From Wenyingzhuangia fucanilytica (lineage in GTDB: Bacteria > Bacteroidota > Bacteroidia > Flavobacteriales > Flavobacteriaceae): a stretch of DNA of 64,000 bases. The DNA is taken from the NCBI RefSeq assembly GCF_001697185.1, contig NZ_CP014224.1:1178001-1242000 (forward strand), in the 5' to 3' direction. The notes beneath the pieces were generated by a model. It did no database searches, had not been told where the DNA came from, and saw only the letters and a list, made by a program, of their open reading frames with translations. The translations under genes and the position numbers were made by a program. Of the stretch, positions 27,730 to 37,585 are shown piece after piece; positions within the stretch are counted from its first letter, which is position 1, and each line of letters starts with the position of its first letter.

Positions 27730-28537
27730 TGTTTATGTTGTTAATTACATTTCTTACACTACCATGGGTTAAAAGTAATTCCTTTGCTTTTGAATATGAT
27801 ATTTGTAGTTCATCAACAAGCATTTGAGTTCCTCTGTCTACCAATTTGTCATTAGACAATTGCATGTCTACCATTTTATTACCTTTTACTTTTCCTAAAA
27901 GAACCATGGTAGCTGTACTAATCATGTTTAAAACCATTTTTTGAGCAGTACCAGCCTTCATTCTAGAACTTCCTGTTACAAATTCAGGACCTACGGTTAC
28001 TACAACAGGAAAATTAGATACTTTTTCTAATGGTGTATTGGTATTCATGGTAATACATCCGGTAATGATATTGTTTTTTTGACAAGACTCTAATGCACTT
28101 ACAACATATGGAGTAGTTCCAGAAGCGGCAATTCCAATAACCACATCCTTTTCATTGATATGATGATTTAATAAATCTATCCAACCTTGCATATCATCAT
28201 CTTCAGCATTTTCTACCGCTTTTCTAATAGCGGTATCTCCACCTGCAATAATTCCAACTACTAATTCATGCGGAACTCCAAAAGTAGGAGGACATTCAGA
28301 GGCATCTAAAATTCCCAAACGGCCACTAGTACCTGCTCCCATGTAAAATAATCTTCCTCCGCTTTTTAATTTTTCGGTAACAGCATCAATAAGTTTTTCA
28401 ATATTTGGTAAGCATTTTTTTATAGCCAATGCTACTTTTTGATCTTCTTGATTGATGTATTGAACCAATTCGGTTGTTGACATGTTCTCCAAATTGCTAT
28501 ATAGTGAATCTTGTTCGGTGGTTTTATGAATTGCCAT
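27719..28537 (-). CDS. murQ: N-acetylmuramic acid 6-phosphate etherase
   Basis: The 272-residue SIS-domain enzyme has MGAGTSGRLGILDASE near 67-82, with the catalytic glutamate, and VGIAASGTTPYV and PEFVTGSSRMKAGTAQK further on. It splits the lactyl ether of MurNAc 6-phosphate to give GlcNAc 6-phosphate during peptidoglycan recycling. It is a single gene with the small membrane protein; no PTS or MurNAc kinase is in the window. Confidence 0.95.
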   Translation of the reverse strand: MAIHKTTEQDSLYSNLENMSTTELVQYINQEDQKVALAIKKCLPNIEKLIDAVTEKLKSGGRLFYMGAGTSGRLGILDASECPPTFGVPHELVVGIIAGGDTAIRKAVENAEDDDMQGWIDLLNHHINEKDVVIGIAASGTTPYVVSALESCQKNNIITGCITMNTNTPLEKVSNFPVVVTVGPEFVTGSSRMKAGTAQKMVLNMISTATMVLLGKVKGNKMVDMQLSNDKLVDRGTQMLVDELQISYSKAKELLLTHGSVRNVINNINNEQ

Positions 28538-28562
28538 TTTTGATGTTTAGAGTATGTAAATA

Positions 28563-28601
28563 TAAAAACAAAACCCTACAAAAGTTTTTTTTGAAGGGTT
28601 T
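28563..28601 (-). terminator. Terminator of the TonB receptor/DUF4249 pair
   Basis: AAACCCT (28571-28577) pairs with AGGGTTT (28595-28601). An AAAA/TTTT inner stem and a T-rich tail are seen on the minus strand. Confidence 0.6.
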
Positions 28602-28624
28602 AATATAGGCGATGTTAAGTGTTT

Positions 28625-29473
28625 TTATTTTACAATATAACTTTCTTTGATGTATTGATTGACAGAAAAATATCCCAAGGCATAATTGTCTTTGTTGGTA
28701 GTGTTTAAAATATTTCCTCTAACCGAAGCTGGTGCAGTAGAAAAAGGTCCGTTTGATCCTTGTGCTAAACTTAAAACTTTATCAAGATAGTTTTTATACC
28801 CTTTACTAATCCCATATAGAGTAATATCAATGTTCATATTAGCTTCTAGTTCGTCATCAATATATGCAATATCAAAATGATTGTCTTCACCGCTATCATC
28901 GTATTCTTGATCGTCTAAAGCACTGTATTCAGGAATAATTCTATAAGGGGTTTCAATTTTATTTAAGTAGTAATTATCTACATCTTTTTCATTTTCAACA
29001 TTGATGTTTAATTGAATTGTTTCATCTGGGAAAGTAACTGTTTTTTGATCTATAAAATTAATTTTTGAAATACTGGTAAAAGTATCATGTGCTGTGTATG
29101 TCTCCCCATCCACAATTACAGTAAGGTAATAGGTTTTTCCAATTTCTGGTCTGTCAAAATTATCAGAAGTGTATATTCCATCTTCAAACTCATCAACTCC
29201 AGGATTAATATCTAAAAAAGTACCCATAGAATTTCCATCTTCATCGGTAATAGAAATACTAGCCCCTAAAACTTGAGGATAGCTTTGGTTGTAATAGCTA
29301 GTTGTTTGGGTTAGTTTTATGGTTTGTAGTCTTGAGTTAGCATTTTTGTCAATGTCTATATTAGCTTCAATAACCAATTTTGGATCTACATTGTTTAGCT
29401 CATCTATTATAATTTCTTCTGTACAAGAAATTGTTAGTAAGGCTAGTAATAATAGGTATATATATGTTTTCAT
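28625..29473 (-). CDS. DUF4249 family lipoprotein
   Basis: I start at 29473, 4 bases after the receptor stop, because MKTYIYLLLLALLTISC is a lipoprotein signal (Cys17); a frame from 29518 overlaps the receptor and hides it. The mature protein (about 265 residues) has beta-rich segments such as DPKLVIEANI, GKTYYLTVIVDGETYTAHDTF and a C-terminal GYFSV. DUF4249 proteins are encoded next to TonB receptors in this phylum and are thought to work as surface partners. The acidic residues after the Cys (TEEIIIDE) fit surface export. Confidence 0.87.
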   Translation of the reverse strand: MKTYIYLLLLALLTISCTEEIIIDELNNVDPKLVIEANIDIDKNANSRLQTIKLTQTTSYYNQSYPQVLGASISITDEDGNSMGTFLDINPGVDEFEDGIYTSDNFDRPEIGKTYYLTVIVDGETYTAHDTFTSISKINFIDQKTVTFPDETIQLNINVENEKDVDNYYLNKIETPYRIIPEYSALDDQEYDDSGEDNHFDIAYIDDELEANMNIDITLYGISKGYKNYLDKVLSLAQGSNGPFSTAPASVRGNILNTTNKDNYALGYFSVNQYIKESYIVK

Positions 29474-29477
29474 TTTT

Positions 29478-31844
29478 TTAGAATTTAAAGTTATAGGTAA
29501 CTGATGGAATGATTCCAAAAATTGAAAGTTTTTCGGTAATGTTTCTTCCAGTTTCTACATCTTGACTAAATAGAATAGAAGAGGTGTTTTGTCTGTTGTA
29601 AATATTGTAAATACTAAAAACCCATTCTCCTTTAAATTTTTTCTTTTCGTATTTTTTGGGTTTGTAAATAGCAGATAAATCTAACCTGTGATAGATAGGA
29701 AGTCTAAAAGTATTTCTTAATCCATAGTTGGGAACATTAACGCCTAAATATTCATAGCTTCCTGTTGGATAAGAAACAGGCTGACCTGTTTGCAAAGAAA
29801 AGTTTGAATTAAAATTCCACTTTTTTGATGGTTTATAACTAAGCAATAAACTTAAATCGTGTGTTTTGTCATAACCTGTAGCATACCAAGCACCATTGTT
29901 AATTCCTATTTCCTCTGGAGTTCTTCCTTTTGTTTGTTGCTCAGATCTAGATAAGGTGTAGCTAATCCATCCCGAAAGTTTTCCTATTTCTTTTTTAAAT
30001 AAAAATTCTAAACCATAAGCCCTTGATTTTCCTGCTAGTACTACAGATTCTATGGCTTCTTGTGCAATTAAATCTGCTCCATCAATATAATCTAATCTGT
30101 TTTTAACTGTTTTACCAAAAACCTCTACAGTTAAGCTATAATTGTTTTTAAAGTCTTTGTTGTAACCAAAAGCAATTTGATCGGACATTTGAGGTTTTAT
30201 ATATTCTCCACTTGGCGTCCAGATGTCTAAAGGTGATGGAGATTGTGTGTTAGATATTAAATGTAAATATTGCGCCATTCTTTGGTAACTAGCTTTAATA
30301 GAACTGTTGTTGTTAAAACTATAGGCAATAGAAAATCTAGGTTCTAAGTTGATATAAGTTTTTAAAGCCTCGTCTATTTTATAATCTTTTTTACCAATAG
30401 GAGTGGCTTGTTCGTATATTTTTAAATCAGCATCATAATCTACAGGGCTCCCTGCATATATGTTTTTATCTTTTTCTCCCATTCTAGCAAAACTAGAAAC
30501 TCTAAGTCCGTAACGTAAATCTATATGATCACTTAATTTTTGAGAAACATCTACATAAACACCAGATTCAATAGCGTGTTTTTTAGCAATTTGATTTTCT
30601 TCTATTTTACTATCATCTCTATTAGGCTTTATTTTACCAGGGTTAAATTGATGAAGGATGGTGTTAAATCCGTATTCTACAGATACATTGTCGTTAAAAT
30701 ATTGTTTTAAGTCGTATTTAAGGTTGATGTTTTGTAAACCAGAATCCCATTTAAATCCAACAAAATCTAACTCTAATCCATAAAAATACTTACTGTATAT
30801 AAGAGATAAATTAGAAAATAATTGATTGTTAAATACGTGATTCCATCTTAAGTTACCTACAGCGTTTCCGTAATTATTGATAAAGGAATTAGAAAGAGAA
30901 AATACATCATTTCCAAAATAACCAGATAGAAACAATTTGTTTTTTTCATCAATCTCCCAGTTTACTTTCGTATTTAAATCGTAAAAAAATGCGGTATTAT
31001 CATTATCAGGCATAATTAAAGGAAAAAACAAATCGGCATAAGATCTACGACCGCTTATAAAAAAAGAGGCTTTGTTTTTAGCAATAGGACCTTCTAAAGT
31101 TAAACGAGAAGAAATACTTCCGATTCCTCCATTTCCATGAAACTTATATTTATTTCCGTCTTTTTGGTGTACATCTAATACAGAAGAAATTCTACCTCCG
31201 TATTTGGCAGGAATTCCACCTTTGTATAATTTTAAATCTTTAATAGCATCTGCGTTGATAACAGAAAACAATCCGAATAGGTGAGAGGTATTAAAAAGAG
31301 TAGCTTCGTCTAGCAATACCAAATTTTGATCTGCAGCTCCACCACGAACATTAAATCCCGATTGACCTTCACCAGCAGTGGTAACCCCAGGCAAAGTAGT
31401 AATGGCTTTTAACACATCTACCTCACCCATAATAGCAGGAATTTCTTTAATGGTTTTTACTTTCATTTTGTTCACACTCATTTCAGCTTTTTTAATACTG
31501 ATTTTTTCTGTGCTACTAGTAATTACCACTTCACTTAAACTTTCTGCATTCTCGGTTAAAGAAAAATTAAGGGTGATGTTTTTAGTTAAATCAAGTGGTT
31601 TAGAAATGGTGTTGTAACCTAAATAAGAAATTTCTATGTTGTGCTTACCTTTGGATAAGGTTAGTGAATAGAACCCGTATTCATTAGTAACGGTTCCTTG
31701 ATAGTTATCTTTATCAATAATACTCACTCCAATTAAAGTTTCGCCAGAAGCACTATCTTTTATAGAACCACTAATGGTGAATTTTTCTTGTGAGAAACTG
31801 TTTATAAAGCAAAGGAGTAAAACAAAAAGTATTTTCTTCATCAA
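29478..31844 (-). CDS. TonB-dependent receptor with carboxypeptidase-D-like domain
   Basis: The 788-residue protein has a signal peptide (to about 18, FSQ), a carboxypeptidase-like beta-sandwich (about 22-105), a plug (about 120-225 with FNVRGGAADQNLVLLDEATLF and GGRISSVLDV), then a 22-strand-type barrel ending in an aromatic residue (SVTYNFKF). It should take up a ligand across the outer membrane with TonB energy. The ligand is unknown; the partner is the DUF4249 lipoprotein 4 bases downstream. Confidence 0.93.
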   Translation of the reverse strand: MMKKILFVLLLCFINSFSQEKFTISGSIKDSASGETLIGVSIIDKDNYQGTVTNEYGFYSLTLSKGKHNIEISYLGYNTISKPLDLTKNITLNFSLTENAESLSEVVITSSTEKISIKKAEMSVNKMKVKTIKEIPAIMGEVDVLKAITTLPGVTTAGEGQSGFNVRGGAADQNLVLLDEATLFNTSHLFGLFSVINADAIKDLKLYKGGIPAKYGGRISSVLDVHQKDGNKYKFHGNGGIGSISSRLTLEGPIAKNKASFFISGRRSYADLFFPLIMPDNDNTAFFYDLNTKVNWEIDEKNKLFLSGYFGNDVFSLSNSFINNYGNAVGNLRWNHVFNNQLFSNLSLIYSKYFYGLELDFVGFKWDSGLQNINLKYDLKQYFNDNVSVEYGFNTILHQFNPGKIKPNRDDSKIEENQIAKKHAIESGVYVDVSQKLSDHIDLRYGLRVSSFARMGEKDKNIYAGSPVDYDADLKIYEQATPIGKKDYKIDEALKTYINLEPRFSIAYSFNNNSSIKASYQRMAQYLHLISNTQSPSPLDIWTPSGEYIKPQMSDQIAFGYNKDFKNNYSLTVEVFGKTVKNRLDYIDGADLIAQEAIESVVLAGKSRAYGLEFLFKKEIGKLSGWISYTLSRSEQQTKGRTPEEIGINNGAWYATGYDKTHDLSLLLSYKPSKKWNFNSNFSLQTGQPVSYPTGSYEYLGVNVPNYGLRNTFRLPIYHRLDLSAIYKPKKYEKKKFKGEWVFSIYNIYNRQNTSSILFSQDVETGRNITEKLSIFGIIPSVTYNFKF

Positions 31845-31941
31845 TTTTTATTTGAATAGCATTTTAAACAAAAGTAATTTTTTATAAGTAAAGATTTTAT
31901 AACTAAATGTTAATAAGGTATCAATAGGAAGTTTTTGGGAT

Positions 31942-31975
31942 AAAAAAAACGCTAACCGTTTAAGATTAGCGTTTT
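31942..31975 (-). terminator. Terminator of lysA
   Basis: AAAACGCTAA (31946-31955) pairs with TTAGCGTTTT (31966-31975); a T run follows on the minus strand. Confidence 0.85.
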
Positions 31976-31980
31976 GATTT

Positions 31981-33189
31981 TTATAAAGAGTCAATCATTA
32001 TTTGACCTTTTAAAATATCTTCAAAAGTTTCTCTTTCTCTAATTAAATAATCTTTTCCTTTTATTACTAAAACTTCGGCAGGTTTAAAGCGAGAATTGTA
32101 GTTAGAGGCCATAGAAAAACAATAAGCTCCAGCATTGTCCATACAAATAATATCTCCTTCACTTACTTTTCCTAATTCTCTATCGCTAGCAAAAGTGTCG
32201 GTTTCACAAATATAACCCACTACATTATAAGTTTGCTTTTCACCATTTGGATTAGAAATATTATGAACTCTGTGATAAGCATCGTACATCATAGGTCTCA
32301 TTAAATGATTTAAACCACTATCCACCCCAACAAAATTAATGTTAGGAGTTTGTTTGATGACATTTACTTTTGCTAAAAACTTTCCAGATTCTGATACCAA
32401 AAACTTTCCTGGCTCAAAAATCAATTTTAATTCTTTTCCGTATTCTTTACAAAAAGCATTAAAACTAGTTCCTAAAACTTGTCCTAACTCTTCTAAGTTG
32501 GTTGCGTGGTCTCCATCTTTATAAGGCACTTTAAATCCGCTACCTAAATCAATAAATTCAATAGTATCAAACTGTCTTGCAATACCAAGTAAAACTTCCA
32601 TAGCCTCTACAAAAGCACTAGGGTCTTTAATGTCAGAACCAGTATGCATGTGTACTCCGTTTACAGGAGTTCCATTTTCTGTTACTATTTTTTTGATTTC
32701 CTCTATTTGAGTGTGAGAAATTCCAAATTTAGAATCTACGTGTCCTACAGATATTTTTGCGTTTCCACCAGCCATAATATGCGGGTTGATACGTAAAGAA
32801 ACGGGTGCATTAGGAAATGCTTTTCCAAATTTATCTAAGCTAGATAAATTGTCTAAAGTTATTTTAACTCCTAATTCTTTTGCTTCGCTAATTTCTTTAA
32901 AAGAAACTCCATTTGGGGTGTAAGAAATATCTTTTACATCAAAACCAGCAGCCAAACATAATTTAATTTCTTGCACAGAAACACAATCACCTCCAGATCC
33001 TAAATTCTTTAAAAATTTAAGAACATTAATATTGGTATTAGATTTTACTGCGTAGTTTAATTTTACATTTTTTACTGATGAAAATGCATTCATCATTCTA
33101 TTGTACTGATGTTCTATTACATCGGCATTATATACATATAACGGGGCACCGTACTTTTCTGTTAATGAAATTAAAAATTGATTATCCAT
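31981..33189 (-). CDS. lysA: Diaminopimelate decarboxylase
   Basis: The 402-residue fold-III PLP enzyme makes lysine from meso-diaminopimelate. LNYAVKSNTN holds the PLP lysine (K49), MHTGSDI and FEPGKFLV are substrate and PLP sites, and GYICETDTF near 332-340 brings the catalytic cysteine across the dimer. It is monocistronic. The upstream gap contains the repeat hairpin at 33246-33291. Confidence 0.96.
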   Translation of the reverse strand: MDNQFLISLTEKYGAPLYVYNADVIEHQYNRMMNAFSSVKNVKLNYAVKSNTNINVLKFLKNLGSGGDCVSVQEIKLCLAAGFDVKDISYTPNGVSFKEISEAKELGVKITLDNLSSLDKFGKAFPNAPVSLRINPHIMAGGNAKISVGHVDSKFGISHTQIEEIKKIVTENGTPVNGVHMHTGSDIKDPSAFVEAMEVLLGIARQFDTIEFIDLGSGFKVPYKDGDHATNLEELGQVLGTSFNAFCKEYGKELKLIFEPGKFLVSESGKFLAKVNVIKQTPNINFVGVDSGLNHLMRPMMYDAYHRVHNISNPNGEKQTYNVVGYICETDTFASDRELGKVSEGDIICMDNAGAYCFSMASNYNSRFKPAEVLVIKGKDYLIRERETFEDILKGQIMIDSL

Positions 33190-33245
33190 TAGTCTTGTTT
33201 TAAATCTACTATCTATTAATATTCAAAGCCACCTTAGTGACTACA

Positions 33246-33291
33246 TCTCGACTCCGCTCGATGACCTAGGTGTTCGAGCGGAGTCGAGAAC
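33246..33291. repeat. 16 bp perfect hairpin, copy of a dispersed repeat
   Basis: TCTCGACTCCGCTCGA (33246-33261) and TCGAGCGGAGTCGAGA (33274-33289) pair perfectly around a 12-base loop. The segment 33269-33291 is identical over 23 bases to 5921-5943. It is far more GC-rich than its surroundings and lacks a T tail, so it is not a normal terminator. It lies in the 203-base gap between pepT and lysA. Confidence 0.8.
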
Positions 33292-33392
33292 TTCTTATTT
33301 TTAAATGAAATTACAGGTTCATTTTAGCAAAACATAAATGTTTTTAATGTAAAGGTTTAAAAAAATGAATCTTTTGCTTTAAAACCTTTAAC

Positions 33393-34625
33393 TTACTTAT
33401 ACTTATTTGCTGTAATTTCAGCAATGTTTATAATTACTTTTGTTGCTTTTTCTATTGATTCTAGTGGTACATATTCATATTTACCATGAAAATTATGACC
33501 ACCGGCAAAAATATTTGGACAAGGCAATCCCATAAAAGATAATTGAGAACCATCTGTACCACCACGAATGGCTTTGTATATAGGTTTTATGTTCTCTTTT
33601 TCCATAGCTGCTGCTGCAATATCAATAATATGCATTACAGGAGTTATTTTTTCTTTCATGTTAAAATATTGATCCTTTATTTCTATAGAAAAAATATCCT
33701 CTCCAAACTTTTGATTTAGCGAAGATACTAAAGACTTCATATTTTCTTTACGCTCTTTAAATTTTTCTAAACTATGATCTCTTACAATATATTCTAATGT
33801 TGTTTTTTCAACATCTCCAAGAATGTCGTGTAAATGATAAAATCCTTCGTAACCTGTTGTTTTTTCAGGAACTTCATTTGCAGGCAATCCGTTGATAAAA
33901 TGTTGAGCCACCAAAATAGCATTCACCATTTTGTTTTTAGCATATCCTGGATGAACGTTTTTACCTTGTATAGTTACTACAGCACGAGCAGCATTAAAAT
34001 TTTCGTACTCCAATTCTCCAATTTGACTACCATCCATAGTATAAGCCCATTCGGCACCAAAAGCTTTTACATCAAATTTATGAGCTCCTTTTCCTACTTC
34101 TTCATCAGGCGTAAAACAGATTCTAATTTTTCCATGTTTTATTTCAGGATGATTTACCAAATACTCCATAGCCGTTACTATTTCTGTAACACCTGCTTTG
34201 TCATCGGCACCTAATAATGTTGTTCCATCAGTAGTAATAATGGTTTGCCCTTTGTATTGTTGAATATCATCAAAATAAGTAGCATCTAAAATAATGTTCT
34301 GATCTGCGTTTAAAACAATATTTTTTCCATCATAATTTTTATGGATTTGAGGATTTACATTTTTTCCACTAAAATCAGGACTTGTATCTATATGTGCTAC
34401 AAAACCTATGGTAGGTACTGTGTGAGATACATTGCTTGGTAGGGTAGCGGTTAAATAACAATTTTCATCTAACATAACTTCAGAAAGACCAATGTCTTTT
34501 AGTTCTTGCTCTAACATACGCGCCAATGTCCATTGTTTTTCTGTACTAGGAAAAGCAGGATTGGTTGGGTCAGACTGCGTGTCTACCGTAATGTAACGAA
34601 CAAATCTATCTAAAATATGTTGCAT
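33393..34625 (-). CDS. pepT: Peptidase T (tripeptidase)
   Basis: The 410-residue M20 metallopeptidase carries [12 protein letters not shown] near 74-85 (metal His and Asp), [15 protein letters not shown] near 137-151 (bridging Asp), and [15 protein letters not shown] near 170-184 (catalytic Glu). It removes the N-terminal residue of tripeptides with two zinc ions. The length fits PepT and not the longer dipeptidase PepD. It stands alone. Confidence 0.95.
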   Translation of the reverse strand: MQHILDRFVRYITVDTQSDPTNPAFPSTEKQWTLARMLEQELKDIGLSEVMLDENCYLTATLPSNVSHTVPTIGFVAHIDTSPDFSGKNVNPQIHKNYDGKNIVLNADQNIILDATYFDDIQQYKGQTIITTDGTTLLGADDKAGVTEIVTAMEYLVNHPEIKHGKIRICFTPDEEVGKGAHKFDVKAFGAEWAYTMDGSQIGELEYENFNAARAVVTIQGKNVHPGYAKNKMVNAILVAQHFINGLPANEVPEKTTGYEGFYHLHDILGDVEKTTLEYIVRDHSLEKFKERKENMKSLVSSLNQKFGEDIFSIEIKDQYFNMKEKITPVMHIIDIAAAAMEKENIKPIYKAIRGGTDGSQLSFMGLPCPNIFAGGHNFHGKYEYVPLESIEKATKVIINIAEITANKYK

Positions 34626-34706
34626 GGTATTTGTTAAATTTTGAGCAAAAATAGCTAAGTGTTTACAATAGGCATAACGTTTTAATAAAATAAAACGTTT
34701 TGTTTT

Positions 34707-35282
34707 TTATTGTTTAGTCATTTGGGTTAGTGAATTAAAAATAGCAATACTCTCACAGGTGTTTTTTTCTAAATTTTGACTTCCGTTAATTTTAGATTCC
34801 AATAAAAAATAGTGATCAGGATAGGTAAGGTAACATTGAATATTGTATAGTACAATATCCTCTTTTTTCTGAAAACTATAAATGGCATATGCAGCACTAT
34901 CTTTAAAATCTATAAAACCTTCTTTGATGATATAGGCTCTTGGAATAGATTTTATTTGAGACATTAAATGCTGTCTAAAATTATCACTTAAAGTAATGTT
35001 ACCTTCAAAACGAGTGATGTCAATAATAAAAGATTCTGAATAATTCCTAGTAGTATCAGCCGAGTAAATTCTAGATTGATAATCATCAAAATACAATTCG
35101 GTCTTCCAGTTTTTTCCTACTTTAATTTTAAAATTATGATGAACATCATTTACTACTCTGGTATTTTTGATTTCTGTTTTTTGTTCGCAAGAAAATAAAT
35201 CAAACAAACTGTTTTTTTGTTGACAAGAACTAAGCAGTGATATAATGATAAATATGATGAAACAATGATTTTTTTTGCTCAT
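34707..35282 (-). CDS. Lipoprotein of unknown function
   Basis: The 191-residue product has a lipoprotein signal (IIFIIISLLSSC, Cys20). The mature part is mixed alpha/beta, with FKIKVGKNWKTELYFDDYQSRIYSAD and AAYAIYSFQKKEDIVLYNIQCYLTYPDHYFLLESKI broken by loops; this order resembles small PsbP-like lipoproteins, a weak guess. I do not recognise it. It is divergent from the patatin gene. Confidence 0.6.
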   Translation of the reverse strand: MSKKNHCFIIFIIISLLSSCQQKNSLFDLFSCEQKTEIKNTRVVNDVHHNFKIKVGKNWKTELYFDDYQSRIYSADTTRNYSESFIIDITRFEGNITLSDNFRQHLMSQIKSIPRAYIIKEGFIDFKDSAAYAIYSFQKKEDIVLYNIQCYLTYPDHYFLLESKINGSQNLEKNTCESIAIFNSLTQMTKQ

Positions 35283-35366
35283 TATTTTGTAACGTTAAAT
35301 GTGTATATTTAGACTCGATACGAAAATAAGTTTTTAATTTTCAAACTAACTATTTTAAAGTTTTAT

Positions 35367-36284
35367 ATGCGAGCATTGGTCATTTCGGGAGGAGGTAGCA
35401 AAGGAGCTTTTGCAGGAGGGGTGGCTCAGTACCTAATGAAAGAACAAAAAAAGGAGTACGATATTTTAGTAGGTACTTCTACAGGAAGCTTGATGATTTC
35501 TCATTTGGCTTTAGGAAGAATTGAGATGTTAAAAGATTTATATACTTCTGTAGATCAATCCACTATTTTTAGTAATTGTCCTTTTAAAATCAAAGGAAGA
35601 AGAGGGGCAAAAACAGTTTCTATCAATCACTTTAAAGTACTTTGGAACTTAATTAAAAAACGTAAAACTTTTGGAGAAAGTAAAAATTTAAGAAAATTAT
35701 TACACAATACAATTACCAAAGATTTTTATAAAGAAATACGTGCTACTGAAAAAGAATTGGTGGTAACTGTATCAAATTTAACTTTGGGAAAAGTAGAGTA
35801 CAAGTCTATAAAAGAATGTGAAAGAGAGCAGTTTTGTGATTGGATTTGGGCTTCGTGTAATTATGTTCCTTTTATGAGTTTGTACGAAAAAGATAATTAT
35901 CAATACGCAGATGGTGGTTTTGGAGCTTTGGTACCTATTAAAGAAGCCATCAACAGAGGAGCTACAGAAATTGATGTAATTATTTTAGATACAGAAATGA
36001 AATTAGTAGCCAATGTACCAGCAAAAAATCCATTTGCATTAATTTCGGATGTGATAGATTTTACTTTAGAGCAAGTATCAAAACACAATGTTTCTATAGG
36101 GAAATTGGCATCGCATTATAATAATGTACAGTTAAACTTATATTATACACCAACAATTTTAACTTCTAACTCTTTAATTTTTGACAAAGAATTGATGACT
36201 GGGTGGTGGGAAGATGGTTATGCTTATGCAAGGAATAAACATCAAAACAATGAAATGAGTGAACTAAAATTTGCAGATAAATAA
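35367..36284 (+). CDS. Patatin-like phospholipase
   Basis: The 305-residue protein has the patatin set: the oxyanion loop ISGGGSKGAFAGG near 6-18, the nucleophile motif GTSTG (S38), and the DGG motif (ADGGFG near 181-186) with the catalytic aspartate. It has no signal peptide and should be a cytoplasmic lipid acyl hydrolase. The substrate is unknown. Confidence 0.9.
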   Translation: MRALVISGGGSKGAFAGGVAQYLMKEQKKEYDILVGTSTGSLMISHLALGRIEMLKDLYTSVDQSTIFSNCPFKIKGRRGAKTVSINHFKVLWNLIKKRKTFGESKNLRKLLHNTITKDFYKEIRATEKELVVTVSNLTLGKVEYKSIKECEREQFCDWIWASCNYVPFMSLYEKDNYQYADGGFGALVPIKEAINRGATEIDVIILDTEMKLVANVPAKNPFALISDVIDFTLEQVSKHNVSIGKLASHYNNVQLNLYYTPTILTSNSLIFDKELMTGWWEDGYAYARNKHQNNEMSELKFADK

Positions 36285-36316
36285 AAAAGCGATTCTATAT
36301 TTAGAATCGCTTTTTT
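36283..36316. terminator. Bidirectional terminator between patatin and lactonase genes
   Basis: AAAAAAGCGATTCTA (36283-36297) pairs with TAGAATCGCTTTTTT (36302-36316), with a 4-base loop. A and T runs are in both directions, between convergent genes. Confidence 0.92.
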
Positions 36317-36334
36317 ATTGTAATTTTTTTTTGA

Positions 36335-37450
36335 TTAAAATAAAATAGAAACTGGTCTTGGTGCTAGTACTTCATCTACAAAAGTTAATTTTCCTGTTTT
36401 ACTATTTCGTCTAAAAGAACAAATATTATTGGTGTCTCTATTGGCTACAATTAAGAATTTTTCATCAGGAGTTAGGCTAAAGTTTCTTGGGTGTTTACCA
36501 TGAGTGCTAATGGTGTCTATCAATTCTAATTTACCAGAAGGTAAAACTTTTAAAATACCAATGCTGTCATGACCTCTATTACTCATATAAACGTATTTTC
36601 CATCTTTTGTAATGGTAATATGTGCAGCCCAATTGATTTCTTTAAAATCATCTGGTAAAGTTTTTACGGTCTGAATTATTTTATAGCTGTTGTTAGGAAT
36701 GTTCTTTTTGATAAATGTTACCGTTCCATCCAATTCATTTACAGAATAAATCCACGGTTGTGTTGGATGAAAAGTTAATATTCTTGGTCCGCATTCACCT
36801 GGCATTTGAAGTTCGTGAAATTCATTAGGCACAAATTTGTTAAAGTCTTTATCTATGGTAGAAAACACAAGTTTGTTTGCTCCTAAATCTACAGAAATGA
36901 TGTTTTCTGAGTTGGGTTCAAAGTAGCAAGAATGTGCATGAGGAAAGTCTTGTCTTTTGTTATTACTAGGAACAGTTATCTCGTTTTGTTGCGTGTCTAA
37001 AGGCCCTACCAATTCGCCTTTCTCGTTTAGTCTGTGTAGGTTTGTTGTACCACTGTTATAATTAGCAGTTAATACATAGTTATCTTTGTTAATTGCAATA
37101 TAACAAGGGCTTTTGTCTGCTTTACTAATACTTATTTCTTTTAAACTTTCAGGTTCAATTTTAAAACTACTTATAGTTCCATCCCATTGTGAGTTGGTAG
37201 TGAGTAAAAAATTTTTATCAAAAGATTTTATTAAATAAGTAGGGTTTTCAGTTTTTACCAATAACCTAATAGAATCTAAAGTACCATTGTTTTTTAGTTG
37301 ATATTCATAAATACCTTCACTCTGAGGGTTGTTTTTATTAGTGTAAGTACCCACATAAAACTTTTTCGTTTTGTTTGAATTTGGTATTATGCTATTACAA
37401 CCTATAAAAGTTAGAGTTGATAAAAGAAATATTGACTTAAGTATTTTCAT
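36335..37450 (-). CDS. Lactonase-family (6-phosphogluconolactonase-like) lipoprotein
   Basis: The 371-residue product starts with a lipoprotein signal (FLLSTLTFIGC, Cys18). A seven-bladed beta-propeller of the PF10282 lactonase type follows: KKFYVGTYTNK at the start, then FPHAHSCYFEPN, GPRILTFHPTQPWIYSVNE, and HPRNFSLTPDEKFLIVANRD. Cytoplasmic relatives hydrolyse 6-phosphogluconolactone; this envelope-anchored version probably acts on another lactone or has no known substrate. Confidence 0.85.
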   Translation of the reverse strand: MKILKSIFLLSTLTFIGCNSIIPNSNKTKKFYVGTYTNKNNPQSEGIYEYQLKNNGTLDSIRLLVKTENPTYLIKSFDKNFLLTTNSQWDGTISSFKIEPESLKEISISKADKSPCYIAINKDNYVLTANYNSGTTNLHRLNEKGELVGPLDTQQNEITVPSNNKRQDFPHAHSCYFEPNSENIISVDLGANKLVFSTIDKDFNKFVPNEFHELQMPGECGPRILTFHPTQPWIYSVNELDGTVTFIKKNIPNNSYKIIQTVKTLPDDFKEINWAAHITITKDGKYVYMSNRGHDSIGILKVLPSGKLELIDTISTHGKHPRNFSLTPDEKFLIVANRDTNNICSFRRNSKTGKLTFVDEVLAPRPVSILF

Positions 37451-37522
37451 TTCATTTTTTTTGAACTTTAAAGATACATAAGTTTTATATTTTGATGTCT
37501 TTAAAATTCCTTAAATATTAAT

Positions 37523-37564
37523 CGCAACAATGTTGCGTTTAATTAAAAACTTGTTATATATTTG
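37523..37564 (+). promoter_or_regulatory. Promoter and Fur/Zur-type operator of the putative zinc operon
   Basis: CGCAACA-A-TGTTGCG (37523-37537) is a perfect 7-1-7 palindrome. TATATTTG (37557-37564) is an exact -7 element, and GTTG (37532-37535) at 21 bases distance is the likely -33 element, inside the palindrome. A repressor bound here would block RNA polymerase. The operon encodes a Fur-family regulator, the obvious binder. The GCAAC-GTTGC symmetry resembles Zur-type boxes; the metal is inferred. Confidence 0.65.
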
Positions 37565-37585
37565 CTGAAAAATAAAACAGATACC

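Noticed and set aside
34676-34699. Hairpin AACGTTTTA/TAAAACGTT downstream of the small lipoprotein gene
   Set aside because: The T tail is on the plus strand, where no gene ends; on the minus strand it has none, so I do not call a terminator.
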